Positions 44,114-52,984 are shown, counted from the first letter of the stretch. The stretch: DNA of 64,000 nt from CAZMGV01 sp964565925 (GCA_964565925.1 CAZMGV010000011.1:78770-142769); one strand, 5' to 3'. Notes: generated by a model not told the origin, from the letters alone. Program-made: numbers and translations.

Positions 44114-44970
44114 ATACGCAACTCTACGCCATCGGTTTCCGGCCCGACGACGGTCAGCAGCTGTTCACGCTGCTCTCGCTGGCGGCAGAGAAGTCCCGTC
44201 TCGTCATGGGCAAACTGAAAGGCATGGAGCACCGCCTCTGGGTAGATCCGAGCGGGGCGGGGCTCGCGGTTCACATGAAGCACGGCAAGGTGGAGGCGAT
44301 GACCCCGTGGTTCGAGAGTGACACGGTGTGGCCGGCCCAGGTGACCGCCTTGCTGACCGATCAGGTGACGGTTCACTGGTCGGGGATCGAGGCTACCGTT
44401 CCGGCACCGGGCGGTGCCCGCAGCGGAGTGGCGATTCACATCAAGGATATTTCCGCCTGGCGGCAGGTCCTGGTCCCCGGTTTCAAATGCCCGCTCCAGA
44501 TGGCGGTTATTGGCGAGGATGTACAGATTTTTCCCACGGAAGAGGAGTTCCGTGCCGCCCAGCGGGAGTTCTGGGGAAAAAACGAACGGGGCGAATCCTT
44601 CGATCCGCCGCCGTCGTTCATTCTGCCCACGGGGAAGCTGCTCACGGAGAAAACGCCGGAGGGCAAAGCGGATAAAGACCGGGGCGACAGTACCGGGCTT
44701 GTGGAGACAGCGACCGCGCTGCTCGCCGGGCGGATCACCCACACCGAGCACCGGGAGAACGGCCTTACGCGAAAGAGTTTCCGGGTGCTGCGTGCCGAGA
44801 TCGAGGGCCTGGATACGGAGATCGCCTACTGGAAGACCCGCGACGGGAGGGAGCCGGAACCGGGCCAGATCGCACTGGTCCATGCCTGGCTGGCGGGGAC
44901 GCCGGTGAACAGTCCGCCGCCCCCGCCTGAGAAAGTAACGGGCGGGCTGCTCGCCCGGTGGTTCGGGTGA
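44110..44970 (+). CDS. Protein of unknown function downstream of pyk
   Basis: A 286-residue soluble, non-secreted protein, start at ATG overlapping the pyk stop (ATGA). The N-terminal third (DGQQLFTLLSLAAEKSRLVMG) looks helical, and the middle (VHWSGIEATVPAPGGARSGVAIHIKDIS) beta-rich; the C-terminus ends Pro-rich. No known motif was recognised. Only the tight coupling to pyruvate kinase hints at a role. Confidence 0.6.
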   Translation: MNTQLYAIGFRPDDGQQLFTLLSLAAEKSRLVMGKLKGMEHRLWVDPSGAGLAVHMKHGKVEAMTPWFESDTVWPAQVTALLTDQVTVHWSGIEATVPAPGGARSGVAIHIKDISAWRQVLVPGFKCPLQMAVIGEDVQIFPTEEEFRAAQREFWGKNERGESFDPPPSFILPTGKLLTEKTPEGKADKDRGDSTGLVETATALLAGRITHTEHRENGLTRKSFRVLRAEIEGLDTEIAYWKTRDGREPEPGQIALVHAWLAGTPVNSPPPPPEKVTGGLLARWFG

Positions 44971-45032
44971 CACCGGTATGGACTCTGGCGCTACGGGCCT
45001 CCTAGGCTGGCCCCCACGGAGGATTATCAAAT

Positions 45033-45500
45033 ATGTCCAGGCCCAATGAAGGTGAACAGGCGCCCCGCTTCGAAGGCATCGCCGGCGATGGCAGCCGGAT
45101 CGTTCTTGACGATCTGCTCAAGAAGGGCCCGGTCATGATCGTCTTCTATCCAAAGGATGAAACGGCGGTCTGCACGGCCCAGCTGTGCGACTACCGGGAC
45201 AGCTTCGCCGACTTCAAGAAACTCGGCGTGCAGATCCTCGGGGTGAGCGGCGGATCGGCCAAGGACAAGGCGAAGTTCGGCGAGAAGCACCAGTTCCCGT
45301 TCCCGCTGATCGCGGACTCCGACGGCAAGATCGCCAAAAAGTTCGGGATGAAAAACTTCCTGGGCTTCACCGACCGGGGTAACTTCCTGATCGGCGAAGA
45401 CGGCAAGGTTCTCTATGCCCATAAGGAAGCGCTGCCGCTGTTTCGCCGCAAGAGCGACGAACTGCTCGACGTGGCGCGGAAATACTACGGCCGGCCGTGA
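45033..45500 (+). CDS. bcp: Thioredoxin-dependent peroxiredoxin (BCP/PrxQ type)
   Basis: A 155-residue peroxiredoxin reducing hydroperoxides. Peroxidatic Cys47 and Cys52 have the C-x4-C spacing of the BCP/PrxQ group (KDETAVCTAQLCDYRDSF). The usual Thr of the PxxxTxxC motif reads as DETAVC, with Ala for Pro/Thr variation typical of the group. GGAGG lies upstream of the ATG. It precedes the DNA methylase gene by 10 bp, but the two need not be functionally linked. Confidence 0.92.
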   Translation: MSRPNEGEQAPRFEGIAGDGSRIVLDDLLKKGPVMIVFYPKDETAVCTAQLCDYRDSFADFKKLGVQILGVSGGSAKDKAKFGEKHQFPFPLIADSDGKIAKKFGMKNFLGFTDRGNFLIGEDGKVLYAHKEALPLFRRKSDELLDVARKYYGRP

Positions 45501-45510
45501 GCGGTGACAC

Positions 45511-47253
45511 ATGACGGATAGCCCGGCGGGCCCGGGTTCCGGCCCCGCTTCGGGCGAGGGCCGACACCTGCTGCCGTTCGTGCAGCGGGTAGCCAGAACA
45601 CTGGACCTCGATCCCGCCGGAGAACCGGTCCGCCGGATTCTCGCCGACTCTATCGCCGGGGCCGCCGCCGAGGCGCTCGGTAAACCCAGATACCCTGACC
45701 GCCTTTCGGACACCGACCCGTTCACGAGACGGCGGCTCGAGCGCGAGTTTCTTTCACAGATTCTGCCGGCGGGCGATTCGCTCGACCGGCTGCTCCGGGC
45801 AGGGCGGCTTTATGAGTGTGTCCTGGAGATCACGGCCGGCGGTGGACGGCGCGCCTCCGGCAGTTATTTCACGCCGCCGGCAATCGCCCGGTATGCCGCC
45901 CTTGCGGCGTCGAAGGGGATGGAGACTGCAAGGTTCTGCGATCCCGCCTGCGGCACCGGCAACCTGCTCACCTCCCTCTGTCTGGTGGGAGACGTTCCGC
46001 TCGACCGGATTCTCGGCATGGACCGGGACCCGGTCGCTGTCGATCTGGCGCGGGTTTTCCTCTGGCTCGTCGCCGGGGCGAAACCGGTTCACCACCGGAC
46101 GGTGACGGCGAATATCCGCGTGGGGGATGCACTCGCGGAGGAGTTTCCGGATGCCGAGGTGCTGATTTCCAATCCGCCGTTCGTGAAGGGCGTCGCGTCG
46201 CAGTCGGCTTCAGAGAAATCGGACCGGGCTGCGCTCAAAAAGCGGCTGCCGGCCCTGGGTGGTGCGTTTGATCTCGCCTCCGCGTTCTGGGCGCTCGGTG
46301 ACCGGGAGGGATGCCGCCGGACGGTTATTGTCGTTCCGAACCGGCTGCTGGCGGCGTCGTACACCGGCAAACTTCGCGACAGTGCCGCCCGGCGGCGGGA
46401 TTCGGCGACGATTCGCGACTTCAGCCGTTCACGGGCGTTTGGGCCGGTGGCGGTTTATCCGGTCGTTCTGACGCTCGACCGGGACGGTAAGGGGCGGGGT
46501 GTCACCACGAACGGCGCTGACAGTTTCCACTGGCGTATGGCGGATCTGGAAGGCCGCAGCTGGAGCGCGGCTTTTTCCCGTGAAGCCATGCAACTGCTGG
46601 AATCGAATCCCGTGCGGCTGCGGGAAGTCGCTACGGCCGTTGCCGGACAGACCGCCGCCGAGGCGTACGACCTTCGGGCCAAGATCGGGAAACAGGGTGA
46701 ATTCATTCTTGTGACGGCGGGGGCGGTGGAGCCGCACTGGATTGACGAGGACGCCGCACAGAGATTTCTGGGCAAGCAGTTCAAGCTGCCTCGGGTTTCG
46801 TCAAAAGATCTCGGTGAACGGAGAGCCAGAATCGCAGCGTCGCCGAAGCTGCTGGTTTCGGCCATGGGCAAGCGGGTTGAGGCGGCACTCGATCTGAAAG
46901 GCCGCTTCGCCCCGGCGGTCAGCGTGTTCGCCGTATTCCCGAAACCGAACTCGGGCATCGGGCTTGGCGCGCTGTCGGCGATACTGAATTCCAACGTGTA
47001 TGGCCCGCTCTTCCGCTCGCTCTACGGTGCGCAGGCCATGTCGGGGGGATACATTTCGATCACTAAGGCGATGCTGCTCGACCTGCCGATCGCCCTGGAT
47101 ATGGACCCCGGCAAGTTCCGCCGCCTCGAAGCGCTGGGGCTGGCGCTGACCGAACTGCCCGACTCGGTTGAACTCCAGGAAGAAGCCGATGAAATTGTGC
47201 TGGGGCTGTTCAGCTCCGGGAGGCCGGCCCGGGTAGTCCGGAAACCGCTCTAA
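45511..47253 (+). CDS. Solitary adenine-N6 DNA methyltransferase
   Basis: A 580-residue protein with the type IIG/type I-like SGSYFTPPAIARY segment, SAM motif I DPACGTGNLL (from Asp144) and catalytic motif IV NPPF (Asn221), indicating N6-adenine methylation. The region after about 380 fits a target-recognition domain, with a C-terminal SxxYGAQAMSGGYISITK-like block shared with Eco57I-type enzymes. No nuclease motif (PD-ExK) or restriction partner gene was seen, so it may be an orphan or regulatory methylase. It starts 10 bp after the peroxiredoxin gene in a housekeeping setting. Confidence 0.85.
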   Translation: MTDSPAGPGSGPASGEGRHLLPFVQRVARTLDLDPAGEPVRRILADSIAGAAAEALGKPRYPDRLSDTDPFTRRRLEREFLSQILPAGDSLDRLLRAGRLYECVLEITAGGGRRASGSYFTPPAIARYAALAASKGMETARFCDPACGTGNLLTSLCLVGDVPLDRILGMDRDPVAVDLARVFLWLVAGAKPVHHRTVTANIRVGDALAEEFPDAEVLISNPPFVKGVASQSASEKSDRAALKKRLPALGGAFDLASAFWALGDREGCRRTVIVVPNRLLAASYTGKLRDSAARRRDSATIRDFSRSRAFGPVAVYPVVLTLDRDGKGRGVTTNGADSFHWRMADLEGRSWSAAFSREAMQLLESNPVRLREVATAVAGQTAAEAYDLRAKIGKQGEFILVTAGAVEPHWIDEDAAQRFLGKQFKLPRVSSKDLGERRARIAASPKLLVSAMGKRVEAALDLKGRFAPAVSVFAVFPKPNSGIGLGALSAILNSNVYGPLFRSLYGAQAMSGGYISITKAMLLDLPIALDMDPGKFRRLEALGLALTELPDSVELQEEADEIVLGLFSSGRPARVVRKPL

Positions 47254-47357
47254 CCTCAGTCGATATCAGTATAACTAACTGTAATTACTTGGATAATTTA
47301 TGAAATGGACATCGACCGGTTGCTGCTGAACTGTTCTTTGACTCGACAATAGAAATT

Positions 47358-47376
47358 GATAATGATATTCAAATGC
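47358..47376 (+). promoter_or_regulatory. Fur-box-like site at the start of a flavin operon
   Basis: The sequence GATAATGATATTCAAATGC matches 14 of 19 positions of the E. coli Fur consensus GATAATGATAATCATTATC. It overlaps the ATG at 47373, and 47254-47372 is AT-rich promoter-like DNA. Iron-bound Fur here would block the FMN-binding/ApbE operon. Confidence 0.6.
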
Positions 47377-47972
47377 GGGTGAGGCTCCCCCTACTGATTG
47401 CATGTGTTCTTGTCGCCGGACTCTCGGTCCGTCCGGCGGCCGCGATCCGTTATATGACGGACGAAGAGGCCTACGTGTACGCCCTGGGTGAAGGGGTCGA
47501 ACTCACCGCGGAACCGAAGGTGATCGACGAACCGCTCGCACACAAGCTGAGTGAATTTTCCGGCCTTGCGGTTGTTCCGGGCGAAACCGTCACGGTCGAG
47601 GTCGGCCGCAAGGACGGCACGCTGGTCGGTTTTGCCATGCTGCTGTCCGAGAAAACGCGCTACCGGCCCATCACGTTCGTGATCGGTATCAACGCCAAAG
47701 GCGAAGTGCTGAAAACCGGAGTGGTCGTGTACCGGGAGCCCCGTGGCGAGCAGGTCACATCGGAAAGATTCAACGAGCAGTACAAGGGCAAAACCGCCAG
47801 CGATGAAATCCGGGTGGGCACGTCGATCCGTGCCGTTTCGGGTGCGACGGTTTCCGCCGAGGTGATGACCGCTGGTGTGAAGAAAGCCCTGCTGCTCGTG
47901 AACGAGTGGTATCTGAAAAAAGAGTCGTCCGCGAAGAAAGACGCCGTTCGCCCGGGAGCGAGTCCGTCATGA
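47373..47972 (+). CDS. Secreted FMN-binding domain protein (RnfG/NqrC-like)
   Basis: A 199-residue protein with a signal peptide (about 1-24, AAA cut) and an FMN-binding domain carrying the flavinylation motif SGATVS, with Thr159 the likely site for covalent FMN. Such domains pass electrons across the periplasm or to outside acceptors. ApbE, the flavin transferase, is encoded next, overlapping by ATGA. There is no clear Shine-Dalgarno before the ATG, which lies inside a Fur-box-like site. The C-terminal 20 residues are Lys-rich. Confidence 0.85.
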   Translation: MRVRLPLLIACVLVAGLSVRPAAAIRYMTDEEAYVYALGEGVELTAEPKVIDEPLAHKLSEFSGLAVVPGETVTVEVGRKDGTLVGFAMLLSEKTRYRPITFVIGINAKGEVLKTGVVVYREPRGEQVTSERFNEQYKGKTASDEIRVGTSIRAVSGATVSAEVMTAGVKKALLLVNEWYLKKESSAKKDAVRPGASPS

Positions 47973-49000
47973 ACCGCCGCAGTCTTCTCAAGCTCGGACT
48001 TGGCGCCGGCGGCGTCATGCTGCTGAAACCCCGTCTTCTGTTCGCGGGTGAATCTGCCGTTGCGCAATCGCCATTTACCGCCCGTGCTGACCGCATCATG
48101 GGCACGGTGGTGGAAGTGTATATCCGCCACCCCGACAAACGGTTCGCCGCCCAGGTGGCCGAGAAAGCCCTTCAGGCATGCCGTGAGGTTGACCGGGATC
48201 TTTCCCACTTCCGGGAAACGAGCGATCTGGGCAGGCTGGCGGCTGCGTCAGGCGGCTGGGTTCCGGTGTCGGAGCATTTCCGGGCGATCTTCCCGGTGAG
48301 CCAGCGGGTTCATATGGTTTCGAACGGTGTATTCGACCCCACGGCCGGTGCGCTCGTGAAACTCTGGAAAGACAGTGCCCGGCGAGACGAGGAACCTTCT
48401 GCCGCCAGCGTGAACGGCGCCGCCATCGGTTACGAACGGATCGAGTTCGACACCGCAAACCGCCGGGCGCGGTTCCTTGACCCGAAGCTCCGGCTCGATT
48501 TCGGCGCCATTGGAAAGGGCTATGCTGCGGACATTGCCGGGGGTGTGCTCCGTAGTAATGGAATCGAAAGCGGCCTGGTAGCCGCGAGCGGCGACATCCG
48601 GGTGATCGGCCGGATGCCGGTGAAGGAGATCGGGATTCAGCACCCGGGAAAGCCGGACGCGGATGCCGCATGGATTGCGCTGGACGATGGTGCCGTTTCG
48701 ACGTCGGGCGACTACGAGCAGGGGCTCGATTTCAGTGGCGGCCGGAAATCGCACCACATCGACCCGTCGACTCGGGAACCGGCGGCCATACCGCCCCAGA
48801 GCGTCACGATTATCGCTCCGCGCGGTGAACTCTCCGATTCGCTGGCAACCTCGGTGTTCCTGCTCGGAGCGGACAGGGGACTGGAACTCGTCCGGTCGAT
48901 GTCCGGTTGCGACGCGCTGGTTATCGATTCGCGCCTGCCGAAGGGCTACGCTGCCACCTCCGGATTCGAAAAACGTCTCCGGGGGAGCGTCACCCTATGA
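47969..49000 (+). CDS. apbE: FAD:protein FMN transferase
   Basis: A 343-residue enzyme that attaches FMN from FAD to threonine in SGAT-type motifs of partner proteins. The N-terminus is a Tat-like signal (NRRSLLKLG), so it acts in the periplasm, perhaps folded before export. Seen: MGTVVEVYI, DPTAGALVKLW, LDFGAIGKGYAAD, SGDIRVIG and STSGDYEQ, HHIDPSTREPA. The adjacent FMN-binding protein is the obvious substrate. The start at 47969 overlaps the preceding stop. Confidence 0.92.
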   Translation: MNRRSLLKLGLGAGGVMLLKPRLLFAGESAVAQSPFTARADRIMGTVVEVYIRHPDKRFAAQVAEKALQACREVDRDLSHFRETSDLGRLAAASGGWVPVSEHFRAIFPVSQRVHMVSNGVFDPTAGALVKLWKDSARRDEEPSAASVNGAAIGYERIEFDTANRRARFLDPKLRLDFGAIGKGYAADIAGGVLRSNGIESGLVAASGDIRVIGRMPVKEIGIQHPGKPDADAAWIALDDGAVSTSGDYEQGLDFSGGRKSHHIDPSTREPAAIPPQSVTIIAPRGELSDSLATSVFLLGADRGLELVRSMSGCDALVIDSRLPKGYAATSGFEKRLRGSVTL

Positions 49001-49542
49001 GCGAAGCCGGCAAACGGCCGCCCGTCGTCCACTACCGGTTATCCCGCGCCTCACCCGCGGTAAAGATCCTCACGTCGGGCGCGCTGCTGCTGACGCTCGG
49101 CGGAATCATTATCACGATTTTCTTTGCCCACAAGCAGAATGGCCTCAGCACGTCCGGTCTGGCGGCTCACTATGCGGGCGGCGACGAGATGGCCGAGGGC
49201 ACCAAGCTGTTTTTCGCCATCGACTACGAGACGCTGCTCCGGATTACGCATGTTCACGCGTTCGGCATGGGAATGCTGCTGTATATCTACGGCCACATGC
49301 TGACGCTCACGGCGCGGAGCGAGAGGTTCAAGGTTGCCGTCATTGCGAGCATGTTCGGAGGCCTGATCTCGTTCCTGGCCAGCCTGTGGCTGATCCGGTA
49401 CGTTTCGACGGCGTTCGCCTTTCTCTTCTTTCTCGGATTTGCGTCCGCGCTGGGCGGTCTGCTCGTGACCGCCATCTGCGTCCTCTACGAAACCTGGTGG
49501 AGCGGCGACCGGGGCGGCTACCGGCCCCCTGTCAGTGAATGA
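48997..49542 (+). CDS. Four-helix membrane protein of the flavin operon
   Basis: A 181-residue protein with four membrane helices. The second contains the histidine-rich stretch RITHVHAFGMGMLLYIYGHMLT, with His spacing that could hold haem or metal. It resembles the membrane partner found with periplasmic flavoproteins, but no family name is certain. It overlaps apbE by ATGA, giving a three-gene unit: membrane protein, FMN carrier and FMN transferase. Confidence 0.65.
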   Translation: MSEAGKRPPVVHYRLSRASPAVKILTSGALLLTLGGIIITIFFAHKQNGLSTSGLAAHYAGGDEMAEGTKLFFAIDYETLLRITHVHAFGMGMLLYIYGHMLTLTARSERFKVAVIASMFGGLISFLASLWLIRYVSTAFAFLFFLGFASALGGLLVTAICVLYETWWSGDRGGYRPPVSE

Positions 49543-49630
49543 TTGGCGCAACTGAACTGCTGCGGATAAGCGTCGAAAACGCCTAATCTTCTTTAAAATC
49601 AGTCAGTTATCGCTTCCCTCTTGCGCCTGA

Positions 49631-49670
49631 CTGGAATGATCGTTACAGTATTGTGTAACGATCGTTCCAG
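49631..49670. promoter_or_regulatory. Long TetR-type operator palindrome
   Basis: CTGGAATGATCGTTACA and TGTAACGATCGTTCCAG face each other around GTATT, a 17-bp arm inverted repeat with a single mismatch. Each arm contains a smaller GATC-centred palindrome (AACGATCGTT), as in TetR-family sites, so two dimers could bind. It lies 63 bp upstream of the diiron gene and 0.9 kb upstream of the TetR gene in the same unit, fitting autoregulation. The rest of the 190-bp gap from 49543 has no gene. Confidence 0.7.
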
Positions 49671-49732
49671 TGCTCCGTTACCGCACGGGTGGCGGGTCCG
49701 GGACGAAATCGACGATTCCGGGGGTAAGAGTC

Positions 49733-50617
49733 ATGGCAGCCGATATCGATCTGGATCATGTGCTTGAGGCGACCCGCAAGGGCCAGTGGTCGGTAGACGA
49801 CTTTGATTGGTCGACGCCGCTCAAAGGCACCGAAGGTCTTTCGAAAGAGGCGCTGCACGATGCGGCGCTGATGATCGTCTTTACCGCGGGACTGGAACGC
49901 CAGGCGGCGAAAATTTTCGCCCTGTGCGCCGAATATGTCGACGACCCGAGGGCCAAGGAGATCTACCGGCTGTTCGAGAAGGACGAGACCCGTCACGCCG
50001 ACGCCGAGATGCTCATGGCGAAACGGTTCGGAGTGGGCTGGAAGGATCTGCCGTTGTCGGTACGGTTCATGTTCAGCTTCCTACGCGGCAACTTCGAGAA
50101 GCCCAACCAGCAGCTTTATGACTTCACCAGCTCGCAGATCATCCTGTTCGAGATCGGCCTCGATGCCATCCTGATTCCGGCGCTCAAGGCGCTCGTGAAC
50201 GATCCGCTACAGGCGGAGGTGTTCCGCCGGATCGACATCGACGAGTCGCGCCATCTGGCGATGGACTACTGGCTACTCGAGCGAAAGGGCCTCAAGATCG
50301 AGGAGTCCGGAAATCCGGGCGGCAAGATCACCTGGGACAACGTCCCAGGTATTGCCCGCCAGTCCCTCCGGTCCTGGCAGCGGATTCTTGGCGGAATGGT
50401 GATCCTTCCGTTCGGTTTCACCTCCATGTTCCGCACAGCGAAGACCATGGCCGTCCGGATGGCCCAGCCCGAACGGCAGGAGAAATACTGGAACCGCGTG
50501 AATGCGGTACCGGAGCGCGCCCCGCACGCGATGAATATCCCGCAGTACCGGATGGGTGTCGATTTCCAGAAGCAGATCATGAAGTTCAACCAGCGCATGG
50601 CCAGGGATGCCGCGTGA
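49733..50617 (+). CDS. Ferritin-like diiron protein (paralogue 3)
   Basis: A 294-residue protein with the same diiron signature: Glu55, Glu85-x2-His88, Glu140 and Glu171-x2-His174. The N-terminal GQWSVDDFDW matches that of paralogue 2. The start is the ATG at 49733, after GGGGGTAAGAG. It is coupled to a TetR regulator (GTGA overlap) and preceded by a strong TetR-type operator, so its expression is likely induced by a small ligand. The reaction is unknown. Confidence 0.8.
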   Translation: MAADIDLDHVLEATRKGQWSVDDFDWSTPLKGTEGLSKEALHDAALMIVFTAGLERQAAKIFALCAEYVDDPRAKEIYRLFEKDETRHADAEMLMAKRFGVGWKDLPLSVRFMFSFLRGNFEKPNQQLYDFTSSQIILFEIGLDAILIPALKALVNDPLQAEVFRRIDIDESRHLAMDYWLLERKGLKIEESGNPGGKITWDNVPGIARQSLRSWQRILGGMVILPFGFTSMFRTAKTMAVRMAQPERQEKYWNRVNAVPERAPHAMNIPQYRMGVDFQKQIMKFNQRMARDAA

Positions 50618-51291
50618 CGGGATTCAGACGGGCGGCGAAATCAATCAGGCGGCGCACAGGCCGTCAGGCGAGTGAAGCCGCCGGCAAGGGCCCTGCAGTT
50701 CTCGGCTCCCGTGAACGCGTACTGATCGCCGCCGAACATCTGTTCTCGCGCAAGGGATTCGCGGCGACGTCGGTGGACGAAATCGCCGAATCGGCGAAGG
50801 CGTCGCCGTCGTCCATCTACTGGCATTTCAAGGGCGGGAAGGACGACATCCTGCTTGCGGTCGTCGAGGAGAGCACGTCGGGGTACGTCGACCGGGTACT
50901 GGCTGAAGTACAATCGGGGAAAAGTCTCGACGAGCGGTTCGAGATTTTTCTTACGTCGGTCGAACGGCAGATGACCACCTCCCCGGAGACCCTGCGGGTC
51001 ATTCATCAGCTGGCCATGGAGCGTTCCGACGAGGACGGCAAAGTTCGCCAACGGCTACGGGCGATTTACCGGCGTTTCCGGGACGCAATTGTCAGGGAGA
51101 TGGTCCACGACTTCCCGCAGGCGAACCCGGTCATTGCCCGGCAGGCCGCGACGCTCATGATCGCCCTGTACGACGGCCTGTTTTTCCAGTGGCAGCTGGA
51201 CCCCGAAGAGGTCGATGTAAAAGGACTGTTCCGCCTGCTTCGACTGCTCAGGCCGGATCAGGTCAATTCGTTCAAAAAACGCGCGTCCTGA
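50614..51291 (+). CDS. TetR/AcrR family regulator
   Basis: A 225-residue repressor starting at GTG. The N-terminal helix-turn-helix is typical (RVLIAAEHLFSRKGFAATSVDEIAESAKASPSSIYWHF, about 35-75), followed by a helical ligand-binding domain. A basic 25-residue N-terminal extension precedes it. It overlaps the diiron gene stop (GTGA) and probably binds the palindrome at 49631-49670, controlling both genes. The ligand is unknown. Confidence 0.9.
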   Translation: MTGFRRAAKSIRRRTGRQASEAAGKGPAVLGSRERVLIAAEHLFSRKGFAATSVDEIAESAKASPSSIYWHFKGGKDDILLAVVEESTSGYVDRVLAEVQSGKSLDERFEIFLTSVERQMTTSPETLRVIHQLAMERSDEDGKVRQRLRAIYRRFRDAIVREMVHDFPQANPVIARQAATLMIALYDGLFFQWQLDPEEVDVKGLFRLLRLLRPDQVNSFKKRAS

Positions 51292-51340
51292 AACGCTGGC
51301 GGGATTGATCGTCGACGGCCATCCGGCGGTTATCCGGTGG

Positions 51341-52105
51341 TCAGCCGGCAGTCCAGCCGCCGTCCACATGCACGATAGTGCCGGTGGTGTAGCTCGACGC
51401 GTCGCTTGCCAGGTACAGCGCCGCCGATACCAGTTCATCCGCCTTGCCAAAGCGCCGCATGGGCGTGCGTTTCACGATGTAGTCGTTCGTCTTGCCCGGT
51501 TCCTGGGCTGCTTCGGTCATCTCGGTCTCGAAATATCCGGGCGCGATCAGGTTTACCCGGACGTTGTATTTGGCCCACTCGACGCCGAGTGCGCGGGTCA
51601 GCTGTTCGACGGCGCCCTTGCTCACCGAATAGGGGATCGTGTTGCTCATTGCGGTGCGTCCCAGAACGCTGCCGATCATGATGACGGAGCCTTTCTTGCG
51701 CTCGGCCATCTGCTTGCCGATCGTGCGCGTCAGGCGGACGATCCCAAACAGGTTGATGTTGAAAATCTTCAACCAGTCCTCGTCCTTCGAGTCGAGGAAC
51801 TGCGCTGGATGGGTGGCGCCCGCGTTGTTGATCAGGATATCGACACCGTTCTTCCAGCGGAGCGCCTCGGCGGCGAGCCTGTCGTTGCCTTCGGGTGTTG
51901 AAAGATCGGACGTCACCGCGAGGGCGTCGCCGCCCCCGGCGCAGATTTCCTTCACCAGTTCATCGAGGGCGTCCCTGCTGCGCGCTGCCGCGACCACACT
52001 GGCGCCTGCACCGGCCAGCCCCAGCGCCATGCTGCGCCCCAGCCCCTTGCTGGCGCCGGTGACGACCGCGACTTTACCCGTGAGATCGAAATAGTTCTTC
52101 TTCAT
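51341..52105 (-). CDS. Short-chain dehydrogenase/reductase
   Basis: A 254-residue classical SDR with TGASKGLG (cofactor), NNAGA, the catalytic serine region MIGSVLGRTA, YSVSK and a C-terminal DGGWTAG, as in 3-ketoacyl-ACP/CoA reductases and gluconate 5-dehydrogenases. NADPH preference cannot be judged with certainty. It follows the isocitrate-lyase-family gene by 6 bp on the same strand. A role in acyl or polyol metabolism is inference. Confidence 0.85.
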   Translation of the reverse strand: MKKNYFDLTGKVAVVTGASKGLGRSMALGLAGAGASVVAAARSRDALDELVKEICAGGGDALAVTSDLSTPEGNDRLAAEALRWKNGVDILINNAGATHPAQFLDSKDEDWLKIFNINLFGIVRLTRTIGKQMAERKKGSVIMIGSVLGRTAMSNTIPYSVSKGAVEQLTRALGVEWAKYNVRVNLIAPGYFETEMTEAAQEPGKTNDYIVKRTPMRRFGKADELVSAALYLASDASSYTTGTIVHVDGGWTAG

Positions 52106-52111
52106 GGCGGA

Positions 52112-52984
52112 TCAGAGCCACTCCTTCTCGCGGCGGTAACGGTCGGGCAGGCCTGTGAGGTCGTTCATCTCCTGGAAGGTGATCATGTTCTTCGCGTTGG
52201 CGGAGGAAACCCCGTCCTTCTTCATGATGCCGTAGACGTTCCTGAGCGCATGCGCAGCCGACAGGAGCCCTGACACCGGGCAGACGACGATCTGGAAACC
52301 CATCTTGTTCAGCTCGGAGTATTTGCGCAGCGGCGTCTTGCCGTTTTCCACCATGTTGGCGACGAGAGGGACCTTGGATGGCATCTCCTTGCGGATGCGG
52401 ATCATTTCGGCTTCCGACTGGGGGGCCTCGATGAATACGGCGTCGGCGCCGGCTTTCGCGAACGCCTTGCCGCGTTTCAGTGCGTCCTCGAGGCTGACTG
52501 CCGCCCGGGCGTCCGTGCGGGCCGTAATGAAGAACGGGTGACTGCCGCGGGCCCTGAGCGCCGCTTTCAGCTTGGGGAGATACTCCTCAAGCGTGATGAC
52601 GCGCTTGCCTTCCATGTGGCCGCACCGCTTGGGCCACACCTGGTCTTCGAGGAACGCACCGGCTGCCCCGACATTGATCAGGTCCTTCACGACTTTCTCG
52701 ACATTAAAGGCGTTGCCGTAGCCGGTGTCGATGTCGACGATGACCGGGATTTTCACGGCGCCGCAGATCCGTCTGGCGGCATCCACGATTTCGGCATGCC
52801 CGATGAAACCGAAGTCCGGCTCGCCGAGATTGGCAGCCGAAAGGGAGTAGCCGCTCACAAAGGCCGCCTTGAAACCGGCCTGTTCGGCGAGTCTTGCCGA
52901 CAGGGCGTCGTAGACACCCGGCAGGGCCAGGGGCTCGCGGGATTTGAGCAGCGAAGCGATGGTGGCGGTCTTGGGTGTGGACAT
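52112..52984 (-). CDS. Isocitrate lyase/PEP mutase superfamily enzyme
   Basis: A 290-residue TIM-barrel enzyme of the methylisocitrate lyase/PEP mutase type. Metal-binding acids appear in VDIDTGYGN (Asp84, Asp86) and LEDQVWPKRCGH carries the catalytic Cys121 loop (KRCGH) found in methylisocitrate and related lyases. Substrate classes include 2-methylisocitrate, 2,3-dimethylmalate, oxaloacetate and phosphonopyruvate; I cannot choose. It is co-directional with the SDR and divergent from the UbiB-type gene across a region with CCTAAATG repeats. Confidence 0.85.
   Translation of the reverse strand: MSTPKTATIASLLKSREPLALPGVYDALSARLAEQAGFKAAFVSGYSLSAANLGEPDFGFIGHAEIVDAARRICGAVKIPVIVDIDTGYGNAFNVEKVVKDLINVGAAGAFLEDQVWPKRCGHMEGKRVITLEEYLPKLKAALRARGSHPFFITARTDARAAVSLEDALKRGKAFAKAGADAVFIEAPQSEAEMIRIRKEMPSKVPLVANMVENGKTPLRKYSELNKMGFQIVVCPVSGLLSAAHALRNVYGIMKKDGVSSANAKNMITFQEMNDLTGLPDRYRREKEWL

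Noticed and set aside
45511..47253. Complete restriction-modification system
   Set aside because: No nuclease motif or neighbouring restriction gene is visible.
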